From an uncultured Dehalococcoidia bacterium (GTDB taxonomy: Bacteria > Chloroflexota > Dehalococcoidia > Lucifugimonadales > UBA1123): a DNA stretch of 64,000 bases. Under the pieces are notes generated by a model. The model had not been told where the DNA came from. It saw only the letters and a program-made list of their open reading frames with translations, and searched no databases. The stretch covers positions 2,129,800 to 2,193,799 of the forward strand of contig OY282441.1 in assembly GCA_958296105.1 (NCBI GenBank), read 5' to 3'. Made by a program: the position numbers and the translations under genes. Positions within the stretch are counted from its first letter, which is position 1. Each line of letters begins with the position of its first letter. Of the stretch, positions 8,868-17,542 are shown in pieces.

Positions 8868-10721
8868 TTACGGCGCGTTGGCGCCGTTGGTCGAAACCGG
8901 CAGCGGCTCGTCTATGGCGGCGTAGTTCATCTGGTACAGGTGGGCGTACAGACCGTCTCGCGCCATCAGCTGCTCGTGGTTTCCCACTTCCATGACCTCG
9001 CCGAAGTTCAGCACCACTATCTTGTCCGCGCCCCTGATCGTGGATAGCCTGTGCGCTATCACGACTGCGGTCCGACCCTTCAGCAGCTCGGCAAGCGCGC
9101 GCTGGATCAGCAGCTCAGTGTAGCTGTCGATGTTGGCGGTGGCTTCGTCCAGAATCAGGATCTTCGGGTCCGCCACTATCGCGCGCGCGAAGCTGATCAG
9201 CTGTCGCTGCCCTTGACTCAGGTTCATTCCGCGCTCGGCCAGGAACGTGTCGTATCCCTCGTCCAGATCCGTGATGAACTCGTGCGCTCCAACCGCGCGC
9301 GCCGCCTCGATCATCTGCTCGTCGCTCGCCTCCGTGTGGTTGTACTTGATGTTCTCGCGCACCGTACCCGAAAACAGATACGGCTCTTGAAGAACCATGC
9401 TCATCTGCTTCGACAGCGAGCTTCGCACCACGTCGCGCACGTCGTGGCCATCCACCAGCACCGCCCCGCGCCCCTGTTCGACATCGTAGAAGCGCGCCAT
9501 CAGGCTGACGAGCGTGGTCTTGCCCGCGCCGGTCGGCCCGACCACCGCCGCCACCTCGCCGGGCGCGATCCGCAGGCTCACGTCCTTGAGGACGTCCTCG
9601 CCCGGCAGGTAGCTGAAGCTGACGTTCCTGAACTCTACCTCTCCCGAGATCTGCGTGAGCGTCTCGGCATCTTCCGCATCCACCAGATCGGGCTGCCAGT
9701 CGAGCAGGTCGAAGATGCGCGAGCCTGACGCCATCGAGCGCTGAAGCTGCGTGTACATCATCGTCAGGTTGCGGATGGGGTCGAAGAAGCGCTGGATGTA
9801 CAGGATGAAGGCGATCAGCACGCCCACTTCCATCTCGCCGCCGCTTATCATGCGCGCGCCGAAGTACAGCGCCAGCCCGATGGCGACCGCAGTCAGGATG
9901 TCTACCGGGGGCATCAGCCCCGCGCCCAGCCGACCGGTGCGCAGGTTCGCGCTGAGGTGGGTGTGGTTCAGACTGTAGAATCTCTCCATGTTCCGCTCTT
10001 GGCGGTTCATCGCCTGAACCACGCGGACGCCCGTAAGGTTCTGGTTCAGCTCGCCGTTGACTACCGAGATGGTGCGCCGCACCTCCATGAAAGCCCTGCG
10101 CATCAGCGGCTGCCAGACCACCATCGTGACAGCCAAGAGCGGCAGGACGATCATGGTTGTCAGCCCCAGCTGAAGGTCCATCAGCAGAAGCGCTATGACG
10201 ATGCCCACCAAGCCGAGCATCTCGCCCAGCGTCATCACCACCAGCGCGGCGAACTCCTGAAGCTGGCCCACGTCGCCCTGCACCCGCGACATCATGCGCC
10301 CGACCTCCGTCTTGTCGTAGAACGAGACGGACTGCTTCTGGACGTGATGGAACACGTCGCGCCGCAGGTTGTAGAGGATGCCCTGCCCGATCTTCTCCAT
10401 CAAGAACTGCTGGGTGAAGTTCATTACCAAGTTGACGCCTGCGATGGCGACGAACACGCCGAACATCCACGTCAGCCCGACCAGGTCGCCGGACGTTATG
10501 TAGCCGTCTATCGTCGTCCCCACCAGCCACGGAATCGCCACCTGCGTTCCCGTGTAGATGAGCATGGCAGCGGCGGCGATGAACGCGAGGCGCTTGAACG
10601 GCCATATGTACGGCAGCAGCCTCCTCACCACCTTCTGGTCGTAGACCGAGCCGAACATCTCTTCATCCGGGTGTCCGCGCCTCGCGCCTTGACCCCCGAA
10701 CCCGAATCCCCCCATCATCAT
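8868..10721 (-). CDS. ABC exporter half-transporter, canonical subunit of a heterodimer
   Basis: 617 residues: Gly/Arg-rich start, six-helix membrane domain, then an ATPase with Walker A GPTGAGKTT, signature LSQGQRQ, Walker B LILDEATANID and H-loop IAHRLST. The catalytic Glu is present. It lies three bases downstream of a second half-transporter on the same strand; that partner carries an Asp in place of the catalytic Glu. The pair therefore resembles asymmetric multidrug/lipid exporters such as TM287/288 and BmrCD. Substrate unknown. It is convergent with the fused exporter on the + strand, with about 58 bases between. Confidence 0.9.
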   Translation of the reverse strand: MMMGGFGFGGQGARRGHPDEEMFGSVYDQKVVRRLLPYIWPFKRLAFIAAAAMLIYTGTQVAIPWLVGTTIDGYITSGDLVGLTWMFGVFVAIAGVNLVMNFTQQFLMEKIGQGILYNLRRDVFHHVQKQSVSFYDKTEVGRMMSRVQGDVGQLQEFAALVVMTLGEMLGLVGIVIALLLMDLQLGLTTMIVLPLLAVTMVVWQPLMRRAFMEVRRTISVVNGELNQNLTGVRVVQAMNRQERNMERFYSLNHTHLSANLRTGRLGAGLMPPVDILTAVAIGLALYFGARMISGGEMEVGVLIAFILYIQRFFDPIRNLTMMYTQLQRSMASGSRIFDLLDWQPDLVDAEDAETLTQISGEVEFRNVSFSYLPGEDVLKDVSLRIAPGEVAAVVGPTGAGKTTLVSLMARFYDVEQGRGAVLVDGHDVRDVVRSSLSKQMSMVLQEPYLFSGTVRENIKYNHTEASDEQMIEAARAVGAHEFITDLDEGYDTFLAERGMNLSQGQRQLISFARAIVADPKILILDEATANIDSYTELLIQRALAELLKGRTAVVIAHRLSTIRGADKIVVLNFGEVMEVGNHEQLMARDGLYAHLYQMNYAAIDEPLPVSTNGANAP

Positions 10722-10724
10722 TGG

Positions 10725-12512
10725 CTAACGTCCTCCCACCGGAACCGGCGACTCGATCTCGCGCATCACCTCCTCCTGCGGGCGAAGCTGAAGGTCGTAG
10801 ATCTCTCGATACAGCCCGCCGAATTCCAGAAGCTCCTGATGCGTCCCCTGCTCGGCGATCTGTCCGTCTTTCATAACTATTATGCTGTCCGCGCGGTGGA
10901 CGGTACTCAGCCTGTGGGCGATTACGAAGGTCGTCCTGCCCTGCATCACCGCCTCCATCGCCCTTCGGATCAGCTCCTCGGTGCGCGCGTCCACACTGGA
11001 CGTAGAGTCGTCCAGAATCAGAATTGGCGGGTCGAGAAGAACCGCGCGCGCGATGGACATTCGCTGACGCTGCCCGCCCGACAGGGTGGATCCTCGCTCG
11101 CCCACGTGCGTGTCGTAGCCGTCTGGGAGCGAGCGGATGAACTCGTGCATCTGCGCGATCTTCGCTGCCCGCTCGATCATCTCGTCGGAAGCGTCCACGT
11201 TGCCGTAGGCGATGTTCTCGCGGATAGACGTAGTGAACAGATACACGTCCTGCTGGACGATTCCGATGTTCTGCCTCAGAGATTTCAGCGAGACGTTCCG
11301 AATATCGCTGCCGTCTATGGTAATGCGTCCGCCCGACACGTCGTAGAAGCGCGGAATCAGGTTGACCACGCTGCTCTTGCCGCTTCCAGGCGCCCCCAGC
11401 AGCGCGATCACCTGCCCCGGCTTCCCCTCCAGGTTCATGTTTCTCAGCACGCGCCGGGTGTCATCGTAGCTGAAGGTCACGTTCTCGAACCTTACGTGGC
11501 CGCGCGGTCGCTTCAGCTCTCTCGCGTTCGCCTCCTCCTGCACTGGAGACTCGATATCGAGTATCTCGAACAGACGCTGGCCCGCTGAGGCGGCGCGCGC
11601 GTATGAGTTCACCAGCCAGCCGGCCATTCTGACGGGCATCTGGAGTATCTGAAGATAGAAGATGAACTCTGCCAGCTCGCCCGGCGTCATGTGGCCGTCT
11701 ATCACCCGCCGCCCGCCGAAGAACAGGATCAGCCCCACCGCCAGAAGGTAGGTGAACAGCATGAAGGCGGTGCTGGACGCGCGCATCCGCTCGGCTTCTA
11801 TGAAGTGCGTCGCCACCTCTTGGTTGCGCCGCTCGAACTTCGCCTCCTCGTGCGGCTCCGCCGCGAACGCCTTCACTACGCGAATGCCAGTGAAGTTCTC
11901 CTGTAAGACCGTACTCATCTCCGCCATCTTCTCTTGGACGATCAGCCAGATGTTGCGCATCTTCAGCCTGATCACGGCGGAGTAGATCATTACTACAGGC
12001 ATGAAGCTCGCGCTTATCAGGCCGAGCCGCCAGTCCTGAATGAACAGGATCACCGCGACCGCCACGAACAGCGCGAGGAAGTAGGGCGTTCGCACCAAGC
12101 CCATGTTGATGAACATGCGGATGTTCTCCACGTCCGTTATCGCGCGGGACATGATCGCCCCAGTGTGATGGCGGTCGTGGAATCCGAAGCTCATGTGCTG
12201 CACGTGGTCGTACAGCATGTTTCTCAGATCGAAGGAGACGAGCTGCGACAGCGCCTCCCCGAGGTAGGTCTGGAAGTAGGACAGCACCCCCCTTATGACG
12301 CTCAGCGCCAGGATGATGCCCACTACGGTCAGTATCGCGTTCTGGTCATAGACGCCGTCCTCGAGCATGTCCGTTATCTGGTCGACTGCCTCGCCCAGAT
12401 ACTGAGGTATCAGCACAAACGCGATAAGCGCTCCAACCATGCTTATGTAGGCTCCTATGAGCCTCCACTTGTGGTGGAGCGCGACTCCGATGATCCGGGC
12501 GATTTCTCTCAT
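10725..12512 (-). CDS. ABC exporter half-transporter with degenerate catalytic site, partner subunit
   Basis: 595 residues: membrane domain then ATPase with Walker A GAPGSGKSS, signature LSGGQRQRMSIARA and Walker B LILDDSTSSVD. The residue after the Walker B Asp is Asp, not Glu, the known mark of the degenerate nucleotide site in heterodimeric exporters. It is the first gene of a two-gene operon with the canonical subunit three bases downstream. A possible promoter lies at 12594-12624. The start ATG 12512 follows gaaggaga about 20 bases upstream, so the ribosome site is not ideal. Confidence 0.9.
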   Translation of the reverse strand: MREIARIIGVALHHKWRLIGAYISMVGALIAFVLIPQYLGEAVDQITDMLEDGVYDQNAILTVVGIILALSVIRGVLSYFQTYLGEALSQLVSFDLRNMLYDHVQHMSFGFHDRHHTGAIMSRAITDVENIRMFINMGLVRTPYFLALFVAVAVILFIQDWRLGLISASFMPVVMIYSAVIRLKMRNIWLIVQEKMAEMSTVLQENFTGIRVVKAFAAEPHEEAKFERRNQEVATHFIEAERMRASSTAFMLFTYLLAVGLILFFGGRRVIDGHMTPGELAEFIFYLQILQMPVRMAGWLVNSYARAASAGQRLFEILDIESPVQEEANARELKRPRGHVRFENVTFSYDDTRRVLRNMNLEGKPGQVIALLGAPGSGKSSVVNLIPRFYDVSGGRITIDGSDIRNVSLKSLRQNIGIVQQDVYLFTTSIRENIAYGNVDASDEMIERAAKIAQMHEFIRSLPDGYDTHVGERGSTLSGGQRQRMSIARAVLLDPPILILDDSTSSVDARTEELIRRAMEAVMQGRTTFVIAHRLSTVHRADSIIVMKDGQIAEQGTHQELLEFGGLYREIYDLQLRPQEEVMREIESPVPVGGR

Positions 12513-12593
12513 ATAGCGTTCGCTCTGGCGAATCTCCTTCGGTTAGCTGGAGGAATCGGGCGCAAGCCCGCCCGCGAACCCCTCTGGCTCAGT

Positions 12594-12624
12594 ATTGTAC
12601 TACTCTTCGGTGGGTGAAATGCAA
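12594..12624 (-). promoter_or_regulatory. Possible promoter of the heterodimeric exporter operon
   Basis: On the minus strand, TTGCAT (12624-12619) is followed after 19 bases by TACAAT (12599-12594), about 80 bases before the start of the first exporter gene. The spacer is longer than ideal. A GGGC-GCAA-GCCC hairpin lies in the predicted leader near 12558-12569. Confidence 0.35.
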
Positions 12625-12666
12625 GACCGATGTATAGTCCAATTATGAAATTCGCTTCAGTGTTCG

Positions 12667-12704
12667 CAAAAGAGGGCTGGGCGATTCTCCCACAGCCAGC
12701 CCTC
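12667..12704 (-). terminator. Rho-independent terminator of the MacA/MacB-like operon
   Basis: GAGGGCTGG (12672-12680) pairs perfectly with CCAGCCCTC (12696-12704). Read on the minus strand, the stem is followed by CTTTTGCG, a short T-run. It lies 20 bases past the permease stop codon, correctly oriented to end the efflux operon. Confidence 0.75.
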
Positions 12705-12724
12705 CAATGTGAATTCGTCAGCCG

Positions 12725-14008
12725 CTACTCGTATCTCAGCGCGTCTATGGGGTGCAGGCGCGCGGCGCGCGTGGCAGGGTAGATGCCGAAGAACAGGCCG
12801 ATCCCCACCGAGACGCCCAGAGCGAGCATGACGATGCCCCGATCTATTACGGAGACGAACGGCTCGCTTCCCTCCCCGAATATCTGCTGTCCATCGAGCA
12901 AGGCTCCGACGCCGTAGGCTAGCGCGAGGCCAATCAGACCGCCCGTCAGGCTCAGCAGGGCGGACTCGACTATGAACTGGAAGAGGATGTCCCGCCGCTT
13001 GGCGCCCATCGCCTTGCGTATGCCGATCTCCCGCGTGCGCTCGGTGACCGTTACCAGCATGATGTTCATTATGCCGATGCCGCCCACCAGCAGACTTATG
13101 CCCGCTATCGAGCCTAGGAACACCACGATGGCGTTGGTAGCCTGTTGAATGGATTGGATGGTCTGCTGCTGGCTGGTGACGGTGAAGTCGTCATCGCCGG
13201 TTATTCTGTGGCTGATGCGCAGCGCGGCGGTGACCTCTTCGATAGTCTTGTCCACAGATTCCACGTCCGAGGCTTGCACGTTGATCGTATCCACCGGAAT
13301 ATCGCCTCGAGTGGTGCGGTCGAACGACATCCTGTAATGGACGGTCGTCAGTGGAGCGTACACCTGCTGGTCTAGGAAGCCGCCGAAGAAGCCGCCGCCC
13401 TGACTCTCCATGACGCCTATGACGGTGAACTGCTTCCCGTTGATTCGCACGGTCTGCCCAACGGGGCTGCGCATCCCGAACAGCGTCTCGGAAACGCCGG
13501 ACCCAAGCACGACTACGGAGGAGTTGTTCCTGACGTGGCCGGCCGAGACGAACTCACCCCATTTGACCTTGCTGTTGCGCACGTCGGCGTACTCCGGCGT
13601 CACCCCAAGAACCTGCGCGCCGAAGTCCGTGCCGCCGGCTACTATCTGGCCGCCGGACGACTTCTCAGGAGCCACGGCGACTACGGACGGCGCCATGACC
13701 GGGTCCAGAAGGGCGTAGGCGTCGGTGAGAGTGAGTTTGGCCTCTTGCCGCCCCGCCCCCGCCCTGCCCGCAAGCAGGCGCACCTCGCCGAATCCGCCCG
13801 TCTCGGACGAGCCGGGCGTGATGGTGACGAGGTTCGTTCCCAGCGCTTCGATACTGGACGTGATGGACGTCTGCACCCCGCGCCCGAGCGCCATCAGCAC
13901 TATGACGGCTGTGACGCCTATTATGATTCCGAGCAGCGTAAGCCCCGCGCGCATCTTGTTGGACGTGAGAGCGGACAGGGCGGTTATGAATGTGTCGAGA
14001 GGGTTCAT
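12725..14008 (-). CDS. macB: MacB-type ABC transporter permease
   Basis: 427 residues with the MacB/FtsX layout: N-terminal helix (NKMRAGLTLLGIIIGVTAVI, residues 17-36), a large extracytoplasmic MacB_PCD domain, then three C-terminal helices with GGIGIMNIMLVTVTERTREI and IGIRKAMGAKR. It is the membrane component of a tripartite-like efflux pump and the last gene of a three-gene operon behind the ATPase and the adaptor. In this organism type there may be no outer membrane channel; the pump could act on peptides, lipids or antibiotics. ATG 14008 lies 19 bases downstream of the ATPase stop. Confidence 0.92.
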   Translation of the reverse strand: MNPLDTFITALSALTSNKMRAGLTLLGIIIGVTAVIVLMALGRGVQTSITSSIEALGTNLVTITPGSSETGGFGEVRLLAGRAGAGRQEAKLTLTDAYALLDPVMAPSVVAVAPEKSSGGQIVAGGTDFGAQVLGVTPEYADVRNSKVKWGEFVSAGHVRNNSSVVVLGSGVSETLFGMRSPVGQTVRINGKQFTVIGVMESQGGGFFGGFLDQQVYAPLTTVHYRMSFDRTTRGDIPVDTINVQASDVESVDKTIEEVTAALRISHRITGDDDFTVTSQQQTIQSIQQATNAIVVFLGSIAGISLLVGGIGIMNIMLVTVTERTREIGIRKAMGAKRRDILFQFIVESALLSLTGGLIGLALAYGVGALLDGQQIFGEGSEPFVSVIDRGIVMLALGVSVGIGLFFGIYPATRAARLHPIDALRYE

Positions 14009-14027
14009 TGGCGCTCCATGTTACCTG

Positions 14028-14858
14028 TTACCTCGATTGCCTGCTCGTCCGCCCATCGCGCACCACTTTGCCGTCCAGCATGGAGATCACCCTGTCGGTC
14101 TGGGCGGCTATGTCTTCTTCGTGGGTCACGATTATCACCGTGAGCCGCTGATCTCTGTTGAGCGACTTCAGCACGTCCATGATCTCCTCGCTGGATCGGC
14201 TGTCGAGGTTGCCGGTCGGCTCGTCTGCCAGCATGATGGCAGGCTCCTTGACCAGCGCGCGCGCTATGCCGACCCGCTGCTGCTGCCCGCCCGAAAGCTC
14301 AGTTGGCTTGTGGCTGGCGCGGTCTGCCAAGCCGACCCTCTCCAGCGCCTCCTGCGCGCGCCTCCTGCGCCCGCGCCCGCTCGTGTACGTCAGCGGAAGC
14401 TCCACGTTGGCGCGCGCGCTCATGCGCGGCAGCAGGTTGTACGTCTGGAACACGAACCCGATCTGCCTGCCGCGTATATCCGCCAGACGATTGTCAGACA
14501 GCGCGCCAACGTCTCGCTCGTCCAAGAAGTAGCTCCCGCTGGTGGGAACGTCCAGACAGCCGATTATGTTCATCAGCGTGGACTTGCCCGATCCGGACGG
14601 CCCCATGATGGACACCATCTCGCCCTTGCCTATCTCCAGAGACACGCCCTGAAGAGCGCCGACCTCCACCTCGCCCATCTGGTAGGTCTTGGTTACCTCT
14701 TCCAGCCGCAGCAGGGGGGCGGATCCCGAGCGCCGCTCGGCCGGACGCCTGTCGGCGCGGGCGCGCGCGCGCTTTCGAGAAGTCATACTGCTGTCCTCGG
14801 GTACCTGCCTGACCACCGTGTCGGCTGTGGATTTCCGCCTCCTGCGCTTTCGAGCCAT
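14028..14858 (-). CDS. MacB-type ABC transporter ATP-binding protein
   Basis: 276 residues. An Arg/Lys-rich N-terminal tail ([10 protein letters not shown] and [11 protein letters not shown], ~45 residues) precedes a LolD/MacB-type ATPase: Walker [10 protein letters not shown], signature [16 protein letters not shown], Walker [15 protein letters not shown]-loop IVTHEED. ATG 14858 overlaps the neighbourhood of the adaptor stop (14860-14862), so it is translationally coupled. The basic tail is unusual for the family and could contact membrane lipids or nucleic acid; a start after it is not supported by an obvious ribosome site. Confidence 0.91.
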   Translation of the reverse strand: MARKRRRRKSTADTVVRQVPEDSSMTSRKRARARADRRPAERRSGSAPLLRLEEVTKTYQMGEVEVGALQGVSLEIGKGEMVSIMGPSGSGKSTLMNIIGCLDVPTSGSYFLDERDVGALSDNRLADIRGRQIGFVFQTYNLLPRMSARANVELPLTYTSGRGRRRRAQEALERVGLADRASHKPTELSGGQQQRVGIARALVKEPAIMLADEPTGNLDSRSSEEIMDVLKSLNRDQRLTVIIVTHEEDIAAQTDRVISMLDGKVVRDGRTSRQSR

Positions 14859-14859
14859 C

Positions 14860-17355
14860 TTACTGTTCTCTCCTTCCACGTGGGCCTTCGCCGTTGCCTC
14901 CGGGAGGCGCGCCTTCTTCTCCTTCGTCGAATTCGAAGAAATCACCGCCAACCGTATCGCTGGATTCGATCACCACCATGTCGCCCTCCGACACGCCCGA
15001 GACTATCACCGCCTCGAAGTCGTCGCCCTCGCCGAGCTCGACGGCCGTCTCCACGATCTCGCCGTTCACCATTACGTTGAGCGTGGGCGCGTTGAACGGG
15101 CCGCGCAGCGCGCGCTGCGGAACCAGCAGCACGTCTCTCAGCTCGCTTACGGTTATGGACGCCACCGCGCTCAGCCCCTTGGGAATGTCCAGGTCTTCCG
15201 GCATGTCCAGGCGGACGCGCACGCCGTAGCTGACGATTCCCTGCTGAGAGTCCGCCTGCGCGTCTATGAAGGATACACTGCCCGGAATCGTCTGGCCCGG
15301 CAGCGCGTCCAGCGTGACCTCGGCGGCGGTGCCGGTCTCTATCAGCAGGACATCGACTTCGTCCACCGAGCCGTCGATCTCCACCACGCCGGTGTCCACC
15401 AGATCGACGATCAGAGTGGTGGCTTCGACCTTCTCTCCAGCCTTGACGCTCACCTCGGATACGAAGCCGTCCCATGGCGCGGTCAGGCTGGCGTCCGCGA
15501 GCCGCTTTTCGGCTTCGGAGACTCCCGCCTGCGCCGCTGTCACGTTCCTTTCGAGCAGCGTCTGCTGAAGCGTGTCCCTGCCCTCCGGCAGCAGCTCGGC
15601 GATGTCCTTCTCGCGCTCGGCAAGCGTCTGACGCGCGGTTTCCACGTCCTGAAGCCTGGCGGCGTAGTCCGGGTGGTCTTCGCCCGACAGCAGCTCCTCC
15701 ATGTCTTTCTCGGCCTGCTCGATCTTGGTTCTCGCCAGGGCGATGCGCTCGCGCGTGTCTGCGACCTCGATTTCACGGCTTTCGCTAGTCAGCTCTTCCA
15801 GCGCCTCGACAGCGTCGGCAAGGTCCTTCTCCGCCAGCGCCACCTTCGCGCGCATGTCCTCGATCTCCAGGGAGGTCGAGGACTCAGCGCCCTTCTCCTG
15901 AGCGTCGAGCGCGCCGTCGAGCGCAGTCTTGGCGTCTTGGAGAGACACCTCGAGGTTGGCGATCTTGGCGTCGTCCGTCAGATCTTCGAGCGCCTTGCGC
16001 GCCTGCTCCAGCCCGCCCTCCGCGCTCAGCACGGCGTTTTCAGACGTGGCGAGGGTGCTGGCGAGCGAGGACTGGGCGGCTTCCCAGTCGTCTAGCGCAT
16101 CGCTGTACGCCTTGCCCCTCGTGCGGAATTCGTCCTCTACGCATACACCTTGGAAGGGCGGTTCATCGTCTTCGTCGCAGGTGGCGACGATCTTGATTGG
16201 AGATGTGTTGATCCATGAGAATATGACCGTCTCGTTCCATGACGTGCTGGGGTCGTCGGCAGGCAGTGGCGAGTCCAGCCCGCGCAGGTCCGGGACCCTG
16301 TTGGACGAGGCGAACAGCGCGTCGAGATCGACGCCCAGAGCGGAGAGCGCCGCCTCGTGGTCCGCGCTGACCTCGCTGGGATCGACCTTTATGCCCAGCC
16401 ACTTGGGGAACTGATCGGCGTACTCCTCCGCGAGCTTGTCCAGCGAGTCTTCGGTGTCGGACGTCTGCTCCGCCGCGTCACGCTCGACCATGCGAAGGTT
16501 GCGCTCGGCGTTTTCGAGCGTGGTCTCTGCCATCTCCACCGACCGCCGCGCGCTTGGCGTGTCTATACCCTCCATGTAATCGTCGAGCTCTGCCTGCGCC
16601 GTGTTCATCGCCACGCGCGCATTGTCCACCCTCGCCTGCGCCTGCGCCACGCTGAGATCGGAGAGGGGCGCGAGCGCGTCTTCGAGCGCCTCTTCAGCCT
16701 GTTCGATTGTCAGTCGCGCCGCCGCCACCCTCGCCTGCGCCTGCGCCACGCTGAGATCGGAGGGGAGCGCGAGCAGGTCTTCGAGAGACTTCTCGGCCCT
16801 CTCCTGCTCCAGACGCGCCGCGGATATGGCGGCGCGCGCCTCCATCTGCCTCTGATTGGATGGATTCAGAATGGCGTCCAGCGCATCTTCGGCTGTTTCG
16901 ATAGCCGATGCCGCGTTGACAGCGGCCTGCCGCGCCTCGACCATCGTCAGGGCGGGCGTTTCGAGGAAGTCCCTGAGCGCGTCGGATGCGTCTCGCAGGT
17001 CTATGTTGGCTTGCGCCACTTCCTGCTCCAGCTTGACTATCGTCTCCGGATCGAGGCTTGCGAGCCTGTCACCCGCCGCCACGCGCTGCCCCTCTTCGAC
17101 CAGAACCTCCTCCACGATCCCCGCCGTGCCGAACGAAAGCCGCTCGTTTTCCGGAAAGTCCACGCTGCCGCTGATGGATACGGTGGTGATCAGATCGCCC
17201 CGACGGACGGGGACGAGCTGCTGGGTTTCGGTCAGCTCGCTGGGTTCGGAGCGGAAGAATGCGGTATATGCAAAGTAACCGCCCGCGACGACTACGACGA
17301 GGGCGACGACGATCGCGGCGATTCGCCACGTCTTGGGTGAACGTAGAAAGCTCAT
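14860..17355 (-). CDS. Long HlyD/MacA-type efflux adaptor with extended coiled coil
   Basis: 831 residues, nearly twice the usual MacA length. One N-terminal membrane helix (~11-33), a half-lipoyl motif (VEEGQRVAAGDRLASLDPE), a huge Ala/Glu-rich coiled-coil hairpin, the second half-lipoyl (APWDGFVSEVSVKAGEKV), beta-barrel and membrane-proximal domains, and an acidic Gly/Pro tail. Within the coiled coil, the unit DLSVAQAQARV plus ~25 residues is duplicated. At the hairpin middle (~360-420) is a non-coiled insertion with two Cys (ATCDED and GVCVED), possibly a disulfide-closed tip domain. First gene of the operon; two tandem palindromes lie at its promoter. Confidence 0.88.
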   Translation of the reverse strand: MSFLRSPKTWRIAAIVVALVVVVAGGYFAYTAFFRSEPSELTETQQLVPVRRGDLITTVSISGSVDFPENERLSFGTAGIVEEVLVEEGQRVAAGDRLASLDPETIVKLEQEVAQANIDLRDASDALRDFLETPALTMVEARQAAVNAASAIETAEDALDAILNPSNQRQMEARAAISAARLEQERAEKSLEDLLALPSDLSVAQAQARVAAARLTIEQAEEALEDALAPLSDLSVAQAQARVDNARVAMNTAQAELDDYMEGIDTPSARRSVEMAETTLENAERNLRMVERDAAEQTSDTEDSLDKLAEEYADQFPKWLGIKVDPSEVSADHEAALSALGVDLDALFASSNRVPDLRGLDSPLPADDPSTSWNETVIFSWINTSPIKIVATCDEDDEPPFQGVCVEDEFRTRGKAYSDALDDWEAAQSSLASTLATSENAVLSAEGGLEQARKALEDLTDDAKIANLEVSLQDAKTALDGALDAQEKGAESSTSLEIEDMRAKVALAEKDLADAVEALEELTSESREIEVADTRERIALARTKIEQAEKDMEELLSGEDHPDYAARLQDVETARQTLAEREKDIAELLPEGRDTLQQTLLERNVTAAQAGVSEAEKRLADASLTAPWDGFVSEVSVKAGEKVEATTLIVDLVDTGVVEIDGSVDEVDVLLIETGTAAEVTLDALPGQTIPGSVSFIDAQADSQQGIVSYGVRVRLDMPEDLDIPKGLSAVASITVSELRDVLLVPQRALRGPFNAPTLNVMVNGEIVETAVELGEGDDFEAVIVSGVSEGDMVVIESSDTVGGDFFEFDEGEEGAPPGGNGEGPRGRREQ

Positions 17356-17398
17356 CTCGGTGGAGACTCCTTGAAAGGGTCATGGGCTGATGATGGGA

Positions 17399-17445
17399 AG
17401 TATAGGCAGTCGTTCGCTCTGCGAACAGTCATTCGCTCTGCGAAC
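17399..17445 (-). promoter_or_regulatory. Promoter of the efflux operon with two tandem GTTCGC-N3-GCGAAC palindromes
   Basis: Two perfect inverted repeats GTTCGC-TCT-GCGAAC (17412-17426) and TTCGC-TCT-GCGAA (17431-17445) are 19 bases apart. On the minus strand they run into a -10 box TATACT (17404-17399), so the nearer palindrome covers the -35/spacer region of the adaptor gene promoter, about 45 bases before its ATG. The design suits a dimeric repressor bound twice on one face of the helix. The regulator is unknown. Confidence 0.6.
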
Positions 17446-17542
17446 GTCCGCGCGCGTTCGCCCCGACGCGGGGCTGGAAACGCGGAGACGCAAGCGGAGG
17501 ATATCCTTTGCGGCTGGCTGGCTCGCGCCTCGCGCCGACTGG

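Noticed and set aside
17412-17445. LexA (SOS) boxes
   Set aside because: The known Gram-positive SOS box is CGAAC-N4-GTTCG. Here the arms are in the opposite order, GTTCGC-N3-GCGAAC.
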